A DNA stretch of 56,362 nucleotides from Actinomycetes bacterium (GTDB lineage Bacteria; Actinomycetota; Actinomycetes; Actinomycetales; Cellulomonadaceae): assembly GCA_021778635.1 (NCBI GenBank), contig JAJYCD010000011.1, positions 1-56,362 on the forward strand, read 5' to 3'. Each line of letters opens with the position of its first letter. Positions within the stretch are counted from its first letter, which is position 1. Below, in pieces: positions 7,514-15,709 of this stretch. The notes under the pieces are model-generated. The model was not told the DNA's origin. It did no database searches and worked only from the letters and a program-made list of their open reading frames with translations. The translations under genes and the position numbers were made by a program.

Positions 7514-8542
7514 ATGACCCGGGTCAAGCTCATCGACGTCGCGCGGGCGGCCGGCGTCCACCCCGGCACGGCGAGCCGGGCTCTGAACTCGGACCCGGAC
7601 GGCCGGGTCAGCGCCGAGACCACCCGCCGGGTGGTCGAGACCGCCAAACGGCTCGGCTACGTGCCCAACTCGTTCGCACGCGGGCTGCGCACCGCGCGGT
7701 CGTTCGTGATCGGCATGATCGTGCCCGACGTCACCAACCCGCTGTTCCCACCCATGGTGCGCGGGGCCGAGCAGGTGCTCAGCCAGGCCGGCTACACGCT
7801 CGTGCTCACCGACACCGACAACGACGAGGCGTCGGAACGCGCCCAGATCGAGCGCCTGCGGTCCCGCGGCACGGACGGGTTCCTGATCGCCACCGCCCTC
7901 TGGGAGGACCCCCTCGTCGAGGAGCTCGGCGAGGTCGGCGTCCCCGCCGTCCTGATCAACCGGAACACCGCCGTGCACCGGCTGCCGTACGTCGGCTGCG
8001 ACGAGCGCACCGGCATCGAGGTCTCCGTCGACCACCTCGTCGGCCTCGGCCATCGCGAGATCGTGCACCTCGCCGGCCCGCAGGACACGTCCACCGGGCG
8101 CGAGCGGGCCTCGGCGTTCCGGCACTCCCTCCGCGTGCACGAGCTCCCGGTCGACCCCGACCAGGTCCTCATCTGCTCGTCGTACACCGAGCAGGCGGGC
8201 GTCGAGGCGACCACGCGCCTGCTCGCCTCCGGTCGACCGTTCACCGCGATCGTGGCCGGCAACGACCTGATCGCCCTCGGCGCGCTCGAGACCCTCGCCG
8301 CCGCGGGTCGGCACGCGCCGGACGACGTGTCGGTCGTCGGGTTCAACGACCTCCCGCTCGTGGACAAGCTGACCCCCTCCCTGACGACCGTCGCACTGCC
8401 CCTGCGGGAGATGGGAGCGCTCGCAGCACGCATCCTGCTCGCCGAGATCGAGGACTCCGACCACTTCGGACCGGTCGCCCAGTCACTCCTGGGCGTCTCG
8501 CTCGCCGTCCGCGGCACGAGCGGCCCGGCACCGGGCAGGTAG
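7514..8542 (+). CDS. LacI-family transcriptional regulator
   Basis: A 342-residue repressor. The N-terminal helix-turn-helix is LIDVARAAGVHPGTASRALN (residues 6-25), followed by a hinge and a periplasmic-binding-like effector domain beginning near SFVIGMIVPDVTNPLFPPMV. Its divergent orientation to the liv-type operon, plus two matching operator palindromes in between, suggests it controls that operon in response to the imported compound or a breakdown product. The bare Val-His in the recognition helix (GVHPGTAS) differs from the more common GVSxxTVS, which could shift operator preference. The effector cannot be read from sequence. Confidence 0.9.
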   Translation: MTRVKLIDVARAAGVHPGTASRALNSDPDGRVSAETTRRVVETAKRLGYVPNSFARGLRTARSFVIGMIVPDVTNPLFPPMVRGAEQVLSQAGYTLVLTDTDNDEASERAQIERLRSRGTDGFLIATALWEDPLVEELGEVGVPAVLINRNTAVHRLPYVGCDERTGIEVSVDHLVGLGHREIVHLAGPQDTSTGRERASAFRHSLRVHELPVDPDQVLICSSYTEQAGVEATTRLLASGRPFTAIVAGNDLIALGALETLAAAGRHAPDDVSVVGFNDLPLVDKLTPSLTTVALPLREMGALAARILLAEIEDSDHFGPVAQSLLGVSLAVRGTSGPAPGR

Positions 8543-8648
8543 TCCCGTCGGACCACGCGGACCGTCACCCAAGGCCCGGACACCACCGGCGCGCTCTCCC
8601 TAGACTCGGCATCGGCGCACCGCCGCACACGTCTCACGAGGGTGACTC

Positions 8649-9872
8649 ATGGCTGAGCAGACCGGCACGTGGCAGATCTCCGCACGACGGACCGTCCCCG
8701 ACGCGAGCGGGTTCTTCGGGGCCTACGGCGGGCAGTTCCTCCCTCCGCAGCTCGAGGGCCCCTTCGCCGAGATCACGAAGGCCTACCACGAGATCGAGAA
8801 CGACGCATCGTTCATCGCCGAGCTGCGGTACATCCGCACGCACTTCCAGGGCCGCCCGACGCCCGTCTACCACGCACGCACGTTGTCGCTGCTGAACGGC
8901 GGCGCGCAGATCTACCTCAAGCGCGAGGACCTCAACCACACCGGTGCGCACAAGCTGAACCACTGCATGGGCGAAGGTCTGCTGGCGCGGTACATGGGCA
9001 AGAAGAAGCTCATCGCCGAGACGGGTGCCGGCCAGCACGGCGTCGCACTCGCCACCGCGGCGGCGCACTTCGGCCTCGAGTGCGAGATCCACATGGGCCA
9101 GGTCGACATCGAGAAGCAGGCGCCGAACGTCAGCCGCATGGAGCTGCTCGGCGCGACGGTGGTCCCGGTCACGCACGGGCTGCGCACCCTCAAGGAGGCC
9201 GTCGACTCGGCCTTCGAGGCGTACCTCGCCGACTACGAGAACGCGATCTACTGCATCGGGTCCGTCGTCGGTCCGCACCCGTTCCCGCTGATGGTCCGCG
9301 ACTTCCAGCGCGTCGTCGGCATCGAGGCACGCGAGCAGTTCCAGGAGATGACCGGCAACCTGCCAGACGTCGTCGAGGCGTGCGTCGGCGGCGGATCGAA
9401 CGCGATCGGCATGTTCTCGGCCTTCCTCGACGACCCGGTCGAGCTGATCGGGGTCGAGCCTCTCGGCCGGGGTACCGGGCTCGGGGAGCACGCCGCGACC
9501 ATGACCTACGGACGCGAGGGCATCATCCACGGCTTCCGCTGCTACCTGCTCCAGGACGAGGAGGGGCAGCCGTCGCCGGTGTACTCGTGCGCGAGCGGTC
9601 TCGACTACCCCGGCGTCGGCCCCGAGCACAGCTTTCTCAAGGACGCCGGACGCGTCGAGTACGTGACGGCGACCGACGACGAGTGCCGCGACGCGTTCTT
9701 CGCGCTCAGTCGCAAGGAAGGGATCATCCCTGCCCTGGAGAGCGCCCACGCCGTCGCGCACGCCCTGGTCAAGGCCCGGGAGATGGGCACCGGGACGATC
9801 CTGGTGAACCTCAGCGGTCGCGGCGACAAGGACATGGACTACGTGATCGAGAACTGGGGCATCGGCGGCTGA
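8649..9872 (+). CDS. trpB: tryptophan synthase beta chain, stand-alone
   Basis: A 407-residue PLP enzyme that joins indole and L-serine to give tryptophan. PLP lysine Lys102 is in NHTGAHKLN, catalytic Glu124 in [11 protein letters not shown], the phosphate-binding loop GGGSNAIG follows at about 244, and the C-terminal SGRGDKD motif is intact. After the PLP lysine it reads [18 protein letters not shown], where standard TrpB proteins have INNxxGQxLLAxxMGK. This may mark a divergent TrpB subgroup. No trpA or other trp gene is nearby, so it may salvage indole or act with a distant TrpA. A GAGGGTGA ribosome site precedes the ATG. Confidence 0.93.
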   Translation: MAEQTGTWQISARRTVPDASGFFGAYGGQFLPPQLEGPFAEITKAYHEIENDASFIAELRYIRTHFQGRPTPVYHARTLSLLNGGAQIYLKREDLNHTGAHKLNHCMGEGLLARYMGKKKLIAETGAGQHGVALATAAAHFGLECEIHMGQVDIEKQAPNVSRMELLGATVVPVTHGLRTLKEAVDSAFEAYLADYENAIYCIGSVVGPHPFPLMVRDFQRVVGIEAREQFQEMTGNLPDVVEACVGGGSNAIGMFSAFLDDPVELIGVEPLGRGTGLGEHAATMTYGREGIIHGFRCYLLQDEEGQPSPVYSCASGLDYPGVGPEHSFLKDAGRVEYVTATDDECRDAFFALSRKEGIIPALESAHAVAHALVKAREMGTGTILVNLSGRGDKDMDYVIENWGIGG

Positions 9873-9930
9873 CCCGGCGCGGGTCCCGGACCCGTGCTCC
9901 TGCTTCCGCGCCGGAGCACGGGACGACTGA

Positions 9931-9979
9931 CGAACGACGCCGCCCGGCAGCGGGGGATGCTGTCGGGCGGCGGCGTTCG
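9931..9979. terminator. long stem-loop after trpB, probable terminator
   Basis: CGAACGACGCCGCCCG pairs with CGGGCGGCGGCGTTCG further along, and inner CAGC pairs with GCTG, around a short GGGGGAT loop. Only a few positions mismatch. There is no U-tract, which is common for high-GC actinobacterial terminators. It sits about 60 bp after the trpB stop. Confidence 0.6.
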
Positions 9980-9993
9980 CGCGGACCTGGGCC

Positions 9994-10017
9994 GAGCGGG
10001 CGAGCGGGCGAGCGGGC
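9994..10017. repeat. 8-bp tandem repeat GAGCGGGC x3
   Basis: Three exact copies of GAGCGGGC lie in the spacer between trpB and the convergent membrane-protein gene. No function is evident. Confidence 0.8.
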
Positions 10018-10108
10018 GTCCCACGATGCTCGGCTTCGCCGGATCAGCCCTGTGCGCCGGATCAGCGCTGCGACGTCTCGGGTGCGCGCTGGTTCGTCCG
10101 GCGGAGTC

Positions 10109-10657
10109 TCAGTGGCGCGGTGTGGGCACCCCGGTCGGCGCGACCGTCGGCATCGTGCTCGGAACGGCCGTCGGCGCACCGGTCGGAGCCGTCGCGGGCT
10201 CACCCGCGTCCGACTTCCCGTGCACGTCACCCGAGGCTCCGACGCTCGTGCCCTGACGCAGAGCGTTCCTCGCGTGTGCCTCGGCCGAGATCGCCTGGCC
10301 GTCGACACCGCCGGCGCGCGCCTCGGCGGCAACCTTCTGGCCGAACGCCGCTGCCGTCGGCAGGTCCGTCGGACGCGTGCCCGCGGGCTCGGTCGGGTCC
10401 TGCGTGGGCTCGGCCTGCCCGCTCGGGTCAGCGGTCGGCTCGGTCGCCTCCGCCGACGGGGTGCCGGTCGGGTCGGTCGTCGGGGCGACCGTCGAGGCGG
10501 GCTGGGTCGAGGGCGACGTGAGGTCGTTCGCGATCGCGGGGACGCCGGCAGCGGCGCCGACGGCCCCGGCAGCCACGACCGCACCGACGATGGCCTTGCC
10601 GGCGAGGTCCAGGCCGGCGAACTTCGCGAGTACGGCGGCGAGTGCTGAGGTGCTCAT
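10109..10657 (-). CDS. small single-pass membrane protein, paralogue of the anti-sigma-like protein's TM and tail
   Basis: 182 residues. A short N-terminus (MSTSALAAVLAKF) leads into a hydrophobic segment AGLDLAGKAIVGAVVAAGAV (about 14-33), then a long Pro/Thr/Ala/Glu-rich low-complexity region that should lie outside the membrane. The hydrophobic segment resembles AGLGLAGKIALGAGIAFAGV of the neighbouring anti-sigma-like gene, and both proteins share a GK-S-D tail motif (HGKSDAG here, HGKSDVA there). It appears to be a duplicate that lost the cytoplasmic sigma-binding part. The start is supported by GGAGGA 7 bases upstream. No known domain is recognised; the function is unknown but probably tied to the ECF sigma locus. 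Confidence 0.7.
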   Translation of the reverse strand: MSTSALAAVLAKFAGLDLAGKAIVGAVVAAGAVGAAAGVPAIANDLTSPSTQPASTVAPTTDPTGTPSAEATEPTADPSGQAEPTQDPTEPAGTRPTDLPTAAAFGQKVAAEARAGGVDGQAISAEAHARNALRQGTSVGASGDVHGKSDAGEPATAPTGAPTAVPSTMPTVAPTGVPTPRH

Positions 10658-10842
10658 GTGCTGTCCTCCGATGGATCGACCGCACCCTGGGGTGCGGCGC
10701 GTGAGTGGTGTGCGACTCGTGGGCCGCTGTCACCTCGGAGATCGTCGTCCACGCCGACAGGGGTACGGGTTCAGCTGCTCGGGTTCAGGTCCGCGGGAGC
10801 TGGGGCCGGGATCCTGCCCCTGCGCAGGTCCACGCCGTGCGC

Positions 10843-11601
10843 CTACGGGTGGGCCGGAGCCTTGTCCGACCGCGCGGCCGCTGACGGAGTCGCCGACGGC
10901 GCGACGTCCGACTTCCCGTGCACCGTCGCGGAACCGGAATCGGCGTTCTCCGTCGCCTGCGTCGCCGCCTGTGCCGGCAGCGTCGGCGTAGCCTCGCCGG
11001 GTCGAGCCGTCTGCGACGACGGACCCTCGAGGAGGATGCCGGGCGAGGTCTCCCCCGGGGTCGGCCGCGATGCGGGACCGTGCCCCGAGAACGCAGGACG
11101 TTCACCGCTCGACGTCGTCCGTGGCGTATCCGTCGCGGCCCCGGGGGTCGCGCTCGACGTGGGCACCGGGACGACCGGCACGTTCGAGCGCGGCGCGAAC
11201 AGGTGCTCGACGCCGTTCACCACCGCGCGTGCGGGAGCTTGGATCACCGCCGGGACCGCGCCGACCGTCGCGGCACCGGTGACACCCGCGAACGCGATGC
11301 CGGCGCCGAGCGCGATCTTGCCGGCGAGTCCGAGGCCTGCGACGTAGCGCCACAGGCGTCCGAGCCGACGCCGCGCGCGTGCCGTCGCTGCCGCACGCAC
11401 GGGCACGGTCGCGGTCGTCGCGATCCCGTCGCGGAGCAGCATGGCCAGGGCCGGGGTGGGACGGGGAGCAGGCGCGTCGACGGTGCGACGCATGGTCGCG
11501 ACGAGGTCGACGAGTCCCGGCTCGTCCGGGACCGTGTGCCCGGTCAGCAGGAGCTCGTCGCTTTGTGCCCTCATGTCCTGGTTATCGTCGAACGTGCTCA
11601 T
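10843..11601 (-). CDS. membrane anti-sigma-factor-like protein
   Basis: 252 residues in three parts. A cytoplasmic N-terminal region (1-90) has DELLLTGHTVPDEPGLVDLV and ALAMLLRDG, resembling the short sigma-binding regions of actinobacterial anti-sigma partners. One transmembrane segment follows (about 92-120, AGLGLAGKIALGAGIAFAGV), then a Pro/Thr/Ser-rich exterior tail ending near HGKSDV. The ATG overlaps the ECF sigma stop by 4 bp (ATGA), the classic sigma/anti-sigma coupling. There is no zinc-binding HxxxCxxC motif, so it is not a ZAS-type anti-sigma. The role is inferred mainly from position and topology. Confidence 0.68.
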   Translation of the reverse strand: MSTFDDNQDMRAQSDELLLTGHTVPDEPGLVDLVATMRRTVDAPAPRPTPALAMLLRDGIATTATVPVRAAATARARRRLGRLWRYVAGLGLAGKIALGAGIAFAGVTGAATVGAVPAVIQAPARAVVNGVEHLFAPRSNVPVVPVPTSSATPGAATDTPRTTSSGERPAFSGHGPASRPTPGETSPGILLEGPSSQTARPGEATPTLPAQAATQATENADSGSATVHGKSDVAPSATPSAAARSDKAPAHP

Positions 11602-12161
11602 AGGGTCACGGCCTCCGACTCCAGGATCCTGCGCAGGGTCGACAGCCCGCGGCGCTGCAGCGCCTTGACGGCACCCGGGCGTTTGCCGACCACCTCCGCG
11701 ACCTGCTCGACCGTCAGGTCCGCGACGATCCGGAGCACCAGAACCTCGCGCTGGTCGTCGGTCAGCATCGCGAGCAGCTCGAGCGCCCGCTCCTCACCGA
11801 GGACGTCGAGCGCCTGGTTCTCGGCGCTCTCGGTCGACCGGTCGTCGTCCTGAGGCTCGTACGGCGCCTGCGGGACCGAGCGCGAGCCGCTCCGCCAGTG
11901 GTCCACCAGCCGCCGGTGCGCGATCGTGAACACCCAGGACCTGAACGGCACCTGGCCGCCGGTGAACCGGCCGACACTGGTGAACACGGCGAGGAAGACC
12001 TCGCTCGTGAGGTCCTCGACGTCGCGCACGCCACGCGCCCTGAGGTACGCCGCGACCGGGCGCACCAGGTCCTCGTAGAGCAGCGTGAAGGCCTCGGCGG
12101 AGCCGGCGCGGGCGCGCGCGAGCACCTCGTCGAAGTCGTCGATCACGGGACCAGCATGCAT
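11598..12161 (-). CDS. ECF-type RNA polymerase sigma factor (sigma-70 family)
   Basis: 187 residues. Region 2 includes DVEDLTSEVFLAVFTSVGRF and FRSWVFTIAHRRLVDHWR (core binding and -10 recognition). Region 4 includes MLTDDQREVLVLRIVADLTV and EQVAEVVGKRPGAVKALQRR (the -35 helix-turn-helix). The gene follows the radical SAM gene by only 37 bp on the same strand and overlaps the anti-sigma-like gene. It may therefore be co-transcribed with the haem-oxidase genes, or have a promoter inside the upstream gene. Whether translation begins at ATG 12161 or at the GTG six codons in (VIDDFDEVL) is uncertain; neither has a strong ribosome site. Confidence 0.9.
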   Translation of the reverse strand: MHAGPVIDDFDEVLARARAGSAEAFTLLYEDLVRPVAAYLRARGVRDVEDLTSEVFLAVFTSVGRFTGGQVPFRSWVFTIAHRRLVDHWRSGSRSVPQAPYEPQDDDRSTESAENQALDVLGEERALELLAMLTDDQREVLVLRIVADLTVEQVAEVVGKRPGAVKALQRRGLSTLRRILESEAVTL

Positions 12162-12198
12162 GACGCCGCGGTGGTCCGGCCCCTCGGACCGCTCCCGG

Positions 12199-13428
12199 TC
12201 AGGACGCGCGCGACCCCTCCGCAGGCAGGTACATGCACGCCGGGTCCTCGCCGAGCGGGTCCCCGGTCGCCGCGAACGCGCGGGCCCGCGAGCCGCCGCA
12301 CAGGTCGGCGTACGCGCAGTCCCCGCACCGTCCGCTGAACTCGGCCGCGCGGATCTGCCGGAGCAGCGGGTCGTCGCGGTAGATCTCGCTCAACGGACGT
12401 TCGCGCAGGTTGCCGAGCCCGATCGGCAGGAACCCCGCCGGGTACACCTCGCCGTCGTGCGCGACGAACAAGATGCCCTTGCCGTCGCGGGTGGCCGCCG
12501 TGTGGGCGCTCGGCCGCCGGTCGGACTCGCCCAGCAGCTCGGTCAGGCGGCCGGCGAGCCCGGTGTAGACGGCGGTCTGCGGGACGGGCAGCCCGGCGCG
12601 TCGCTCGGTCACCACGCGGCGGAAGAACGGCGCCTCGACGGTGCGGATGATGAATCCGTACCGCGACGCGTCGTACAGGAAGTGGCAGACGTCCTCGTGC
12701 TCCTCGGCCGTGATCGCCCCCGACACGACGCCCCGCCCGACGTGCACGAGGAAGAAGACCTCCCAGATCTGAGCCCCGGCGTCGTGGACGATCGCCGCGA
12801 CGTCGGCGAGCTCGTGGAGGTTCTCGCTCATGACCGTCGTGTTGACCTGCACCGTCAGCCCCGCGGCGACCAGGGCCTTGATCGCGGCGACGGTGTCGTC
12901 GAAGTGGTGCTCGACCGCGCGCACGCCCTCGTGGGTCTGCGGGGTCGCGCCGTCCAGGCTGATCGACACGGCCTTGACCCCGCTCGTCGCGATCCGCTCG
13001 ATCATCTCGGGCGTGAGCGCGGGGGTGACGGACGGTGACAGCGCCACCGGGATCCCGAGACCCGACGCGTACTCGACGAGCTCGAACAGATCCGCGCGCA
13101 GCAGGCAGTCGCCGCCGGTGAGCACGAGGATCGGGTACGGCCGCCCGAACCCGGCGACCTGGTCGACGAGGTTGCGCCCCTCGGCCACGTCGAGCTCGCC
13201 GGGCAGCGCCTGCGTCATCGCCGACGCGCGGCAGTGCCGGCAGGCGACCTGGCACGCACGCGTCGTCTCCCAGAAGACGAGCATCGGGCGCTGGTCGTAG
13301 TCGACCCTCGACACCGGGACGGCAGGATGCCCGCCGGGGTGGGTCGCGGCACCCGGGTGCCCACCGGGGTGGGAGGGCGCGGTCGCGCTCCGTTGCGCGA
13401 TCGTCTCGGTCAGCGTCTGCTCGTTCAT
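12199..13428 (-). CDS. radical SAM / SPASM-domain protein (TIGR04053-like), next to hemY
   Basis: A 409-residue radical SAM enzyme. The [4Fe-4S]-SAM motif CxxxCxxC is at Cys59, Cys63 and Cys66 (ETTRACQVACRHC), followed by LTGGD for SAM binding. A C-terminal SPASM-like cluster site has Cys368, Cys371, Cys377 and Cys398. The phrase PMLVFWETTRACQVACRHCR is typical of an actinobacterial/archaeal radical SAM group related to haem-pathway AhbD/NirJ enzymes. Its ATG overlaps the hemY stop by 4 bp, supporting a role in tetrapyrrole or haem metabolism, but the actual reaction is not established. The N-terminus has a HPGGHPG repeat (about 20-35) before the folded domain. Confidence 0.82.
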   Translation of the reverse strand: MNEQTLTETIAQRSATAPSHPGGHPGAATHPGGHPAVPVSRVDYDQRPMLVFWETTRACQVACRHCRASAMTQALPGELDVAEGRNLVDQVAGFGRPYPILVLTGGDCLLRADLFELVEYASGLGIPVALSPSVTPALTPEMIERIATSGVKAVSISLDGATPQTHEGVRAVEHHFDDTVAAIKALVAAGLTVQVNTTVMSENLHELADVAAIVHDAGAQIWEVFFLVHVGRGVVSGAITAEEHEDVCHFLYDASRYGFIIRTVEAPFFRRVVTERRAGLPVPQTAVYTGLAGRLTELLGESDRRPSAHTAATRDGKGILFVAHDGEVYPAGFLPIGLGNLRERPLSEIYRDDPLLRQIRAAEFSGRCGDCAYADLCGGSRARAFAATGDPLGEDPACMYLPAEGSRAS

Positions 13429-14876
13429 GCGGGTCCCTTCGAGGAGGCGACGGCGGAGTCGACGTCGGTGGTCAGTGCGGCGGCGGTGCGCTGAGCGCGG
13501 GCCACGCACGAGGCGATGCCGACACCGCCGAACGCGGCGCCGGTGACCTGGATGCCGGGGACGTCCGTGAGCGCGTGGTCGATCCGCTCCAGGCGCCGCC
13601 GGTGGCCCACGGTGTACTGCGGCATCGCGCGCGGCCAGCGCTGCACGTGCGCCGACGTCGGTGCTGCGCTCATCCCCATCGTCTGCACCAGCTCGCGGTG
13701 CACCTGGGCGACGAGGGTGTCGTCGTCCATCGAGGCGAAGCGGTCGTCGCCGTGGCGGCCGACCATGGCGCGGATCAGCACGCTCGACGGATCGGTCAGG
13801 TGCGGCCACTTGGCGGGCAGCCAGCTGCAGCCGACGAGCAGCAGGCCCTCCTCGGGAGGGACGAGGAAGCCGGTGCCGTCCAGCCCGTGGGTCACGGCGT
13901 CGCGGGGGTAGACGAGCGTGAGGCTGGCCACGTCGGCGTAGGGCACCTCGCGCGCCGCGACGGCGGCGTCCGGCGCCACCCGGGCGAGCAGGTCGGCGGC
14001 CACGTACGCCGGGGTCGCGAGCACGACGGTGTCCGCGGCGAGCTCCTCTCCTCCGGCGAGCTCCACCACGTAGCCGCCGGGGCCACCGCCGTCCAGGGCG
14101 TCTGCGTCCCGAGCGGCTCCGTCCCGGCGCAGCCCGGTGACCTGGGCGCCGAGCCGCACGTCGCATCCGTCGAGCCGACCCACGAGAGTCTCGACGAGCC
14201 GGGTCAGACCACCCTCGAGCGTGACCAGCGCCGGACCCGACGCCGTCGATCCCCGGCGCATCGAGCGCGAGCCGAGGTAGATGCTGCGGCTCCGCCGGGC
14301 GAGCGCCGCGATCTCCGGGACCGAGCTCTGCGCGCTGAGCTCGTCGGCGCGGCCGGCGTGCACGCCGCCGAGCATCGGGTCGACGAGGCGCTCGAACACC
14401 TGCGCGCCGAACCGCGGCCGTACCAGCTCGCCCACCGACGGGTCGTCGCTCGTGCGGGTCCGCGGCAGCACGAGGTCGAGGGCGGCACGCGCGACGCCGA
14501 GCGGGGACAGGAGCCCGGACCGGAGCAGCGGGAGCAGCTTCTGCGGGATGCCGAACAACGTGCTCGGTGGGAGCGGCCGCAACCGCGCGCGCGACCAGAT
14601 GAACGCACCGCTCGCGCCGGGCGCCACGATCGCGCCAGTCAGGTCGAGGTCCTCGAGCAGCGCCCGCATCGCCGGCAGGCGCACCAGCAACGCGTCGGGA
14701 CCCATGTCGACCGGATGACCTGCGACGTCCTGCGTGAGGATCTTGCCGCCGAGCCGCTCGGACGCCTCGAGCAGCACGACGTCGACGCCCGGCCCACCGT
14801 CGCGGGCCAGGAGGTAGGCGGTGACGAGCCCGCTCACTCCGCCGCCGACGACGACGACGCGCTGGTGGTTCGACAT
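13425..14876 (-). CDS. hemY: HemY-type coproporphyrinogen III / protoporphyrinogen oxidase
   Basis: A 483-residue FAD enzyme of the monoamine-oxidase-like fold. The dinucleotide motif GGGVSGLVTAYLLARDG starts at about residue 10 and is followed by LLEASERLGGKILT, the standard HemY/PPO opening. The C-terminus has VTGAAFGGVGIASCVARAQ, the second FAD-binding signature. In actinobacteria this enzyme usually oxidises coproporphyrinogen III to coproporphyrin III in the coproporphyrin-dependent haem route, using O2. It is the first gene of a coupled pair with the radical SAM gene. CAGGAG lies upstream of the ATG. Databases may label it hemG. Confidence 0.9.
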   Translation of the reverse strand: MSNHQRVVVVGGGVSGLVTAYLLARDGGPGVDVVLLEASERLGGKILTQDVAGHPVDMGPDALLVRLPAMRALLEDLDLTGAIVAPGASGAFIWSRARLRPLPPSTLFGIPQKLLPLLRSGLLSPLGVARAALDLVLPRTRTSDDPSVGELVRPRFGAQVFERLVDPMLGGVHAGRADELSAQSSVPEIAALARRSRSIYLGSRSMRRGSTASGPALVTLEGGLTRLVETLVGRLDGCDVRLGAQVTGLRRDGAARDADALDGGGPGGYVVELAGGEELAADTVVLATPAYVAADLLARVAPDAAVAAREVPYADVASLTLVYPRDAVTHGLDGTGFLVPPEEGLLLVGCSWLPAKWPHLTDPSSVLIRAMVGRHGDDRFASMDDDTLVAQVHRELVQTMGMSAAPTSAHVQRWPRAMPQYTVGHRRRLERIDHALTDVPGIQVTGAAFGGVGIASCVARAQRTAAALTTDVDSAVASSKGPA

Positions 14877-15073
14877 GGGTGCGCAGACTCCTGAGGTTGA
14901 AACGACAACTCATTAGGCGCCCCGAGATCGGCGACATCTAGGCCCAAAGTCCCGGTTCGACGGGTCCGGCCGGAGCGCCGACCGTGACGCAGCCGGACGA
15001 CGACGACCGGGGACGTGTACTCGATGAGCAGTGCGCGCCCGGTCGCACCGCTCCACGCCGCGGTCCACCTGCC

Positions 15074-15095
15074 GTTCATCCAGCGTTCACCCAGT
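15074..15095 (+). promoter_or_regulatory. PHO-box-like tandem 11-bp direct repeat
   Basis: GTTCATCCAGC is followed directly by GTTCACCCAGT. Two adjacent 11-nt units of the GTTCA-YYY-R form match the layout of actinobacterial PhoP binding sites. The repeat ends 23 bp before the ATG of a PAP2 phosphatase, a plausible phosphate-starvation gene. A weaker half-match (GGTCCACCTGCC) precedes it. Confidence 0.5.
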
Positions 15096-15118
15096 CACGG
15101 ATGGCACCCTCGGCCCCT

Positions 15119-15616
15119 ATGGATGCCCTCGTCGTCGCCCTCGCCCAGTACGTCCCGGTGCTCGTCCCGGTTGCCGCCGCGGTCGTGTGGTTCACGCTGC
15201 CGACCAGCGCGAAGCTGAGCCTCGCGTTCCAGGCGGTCGTGGCGCTGGTCGTCGTCGTGGGCCTGATCCAGCTCGCCGCGGCCGTGCACACCGACCCGCG
15301 GCCGTTCGTCGTCGACCCGTCCGTCGCCCCGTTGTTCCCGCACCCGGCCGACAACGGGTTCCCGTCCGACCACACGGCCCTCGCCGCGACCGTCGGGCTG
15401 CTGGTCATGCTCTACCGCCGGCGCGTCGGGCTCGTGCTGCTCGTCGCGGGCATCGTCGGCGGCGCGGCGCGCGTGCTGGCTCATGTTCACCACGTCGAGG
15501 ACATCGTCGCCGGGGCCGTGATCGCCGGGATCACGGTCGCCGTGGCGGTCGCGGTGTGGAACGTCGTCCGGCCACGACTGCGTGGACGGCTGGCGGTGCT
15601 CGCCACGGCCGGCTGA
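15119..15616 (+). CDS. PAP2-family membrane phosphatase (undecaprenyl-diphosphatase-like)
   Basis: A 165-residue polytopic membrane protein. The three PAP2 phosphatase motifs are present: DPRPF near residue 60 (motif I, shortened), PSDHTA near 84 (motif II, normally PSGH), and RVLAHVHHVEDIVAG near 118 (motif III, with catalytic His and Asp). The length and order fit BcrC-type undecaprenyl-diphosphate phosphatases, which recycle the lipid carrier for cell wall assembly, but other lipid-phosphate substrates are possible. The ATG at 15119 has no clear ribosome site; MAPSAP at 15101 is an alternative. An upstream PHO-box-like repeat suggests phosphate control. Confidence 0.83.
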   Translation: MDALVVALAQYVPVLVPVAAAVVWFTLPTSAKLSLAFQAVVALVVVVGLIQLAAAVHTDPRPFVVDPSVAPLFPHPADNGFPSDHTALAATVGLLVMLYRRRVGLVLLVAGIVGGAARVLAHVHHVEDIVAGAVIAGITVAVAVAVWNVVRPRLRGRLAVLATAG

Positions 15617-15709
15617 CCGCAACCCCGCCGTGCGCCCGCACCGGGACCGGGACACACTGGACCGGGGGCGCCGACGCCCGCTGCGGGGCTCACGGACGGG
15701 GACGGTGGG

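Noticed and set aside
10119-10521. Plus-strand ORF across the low-complexity membrane protein
   Set aside because: Antisense to a gene with a good ribosome site and paralogue evidence; composition typical of a shadow frame.
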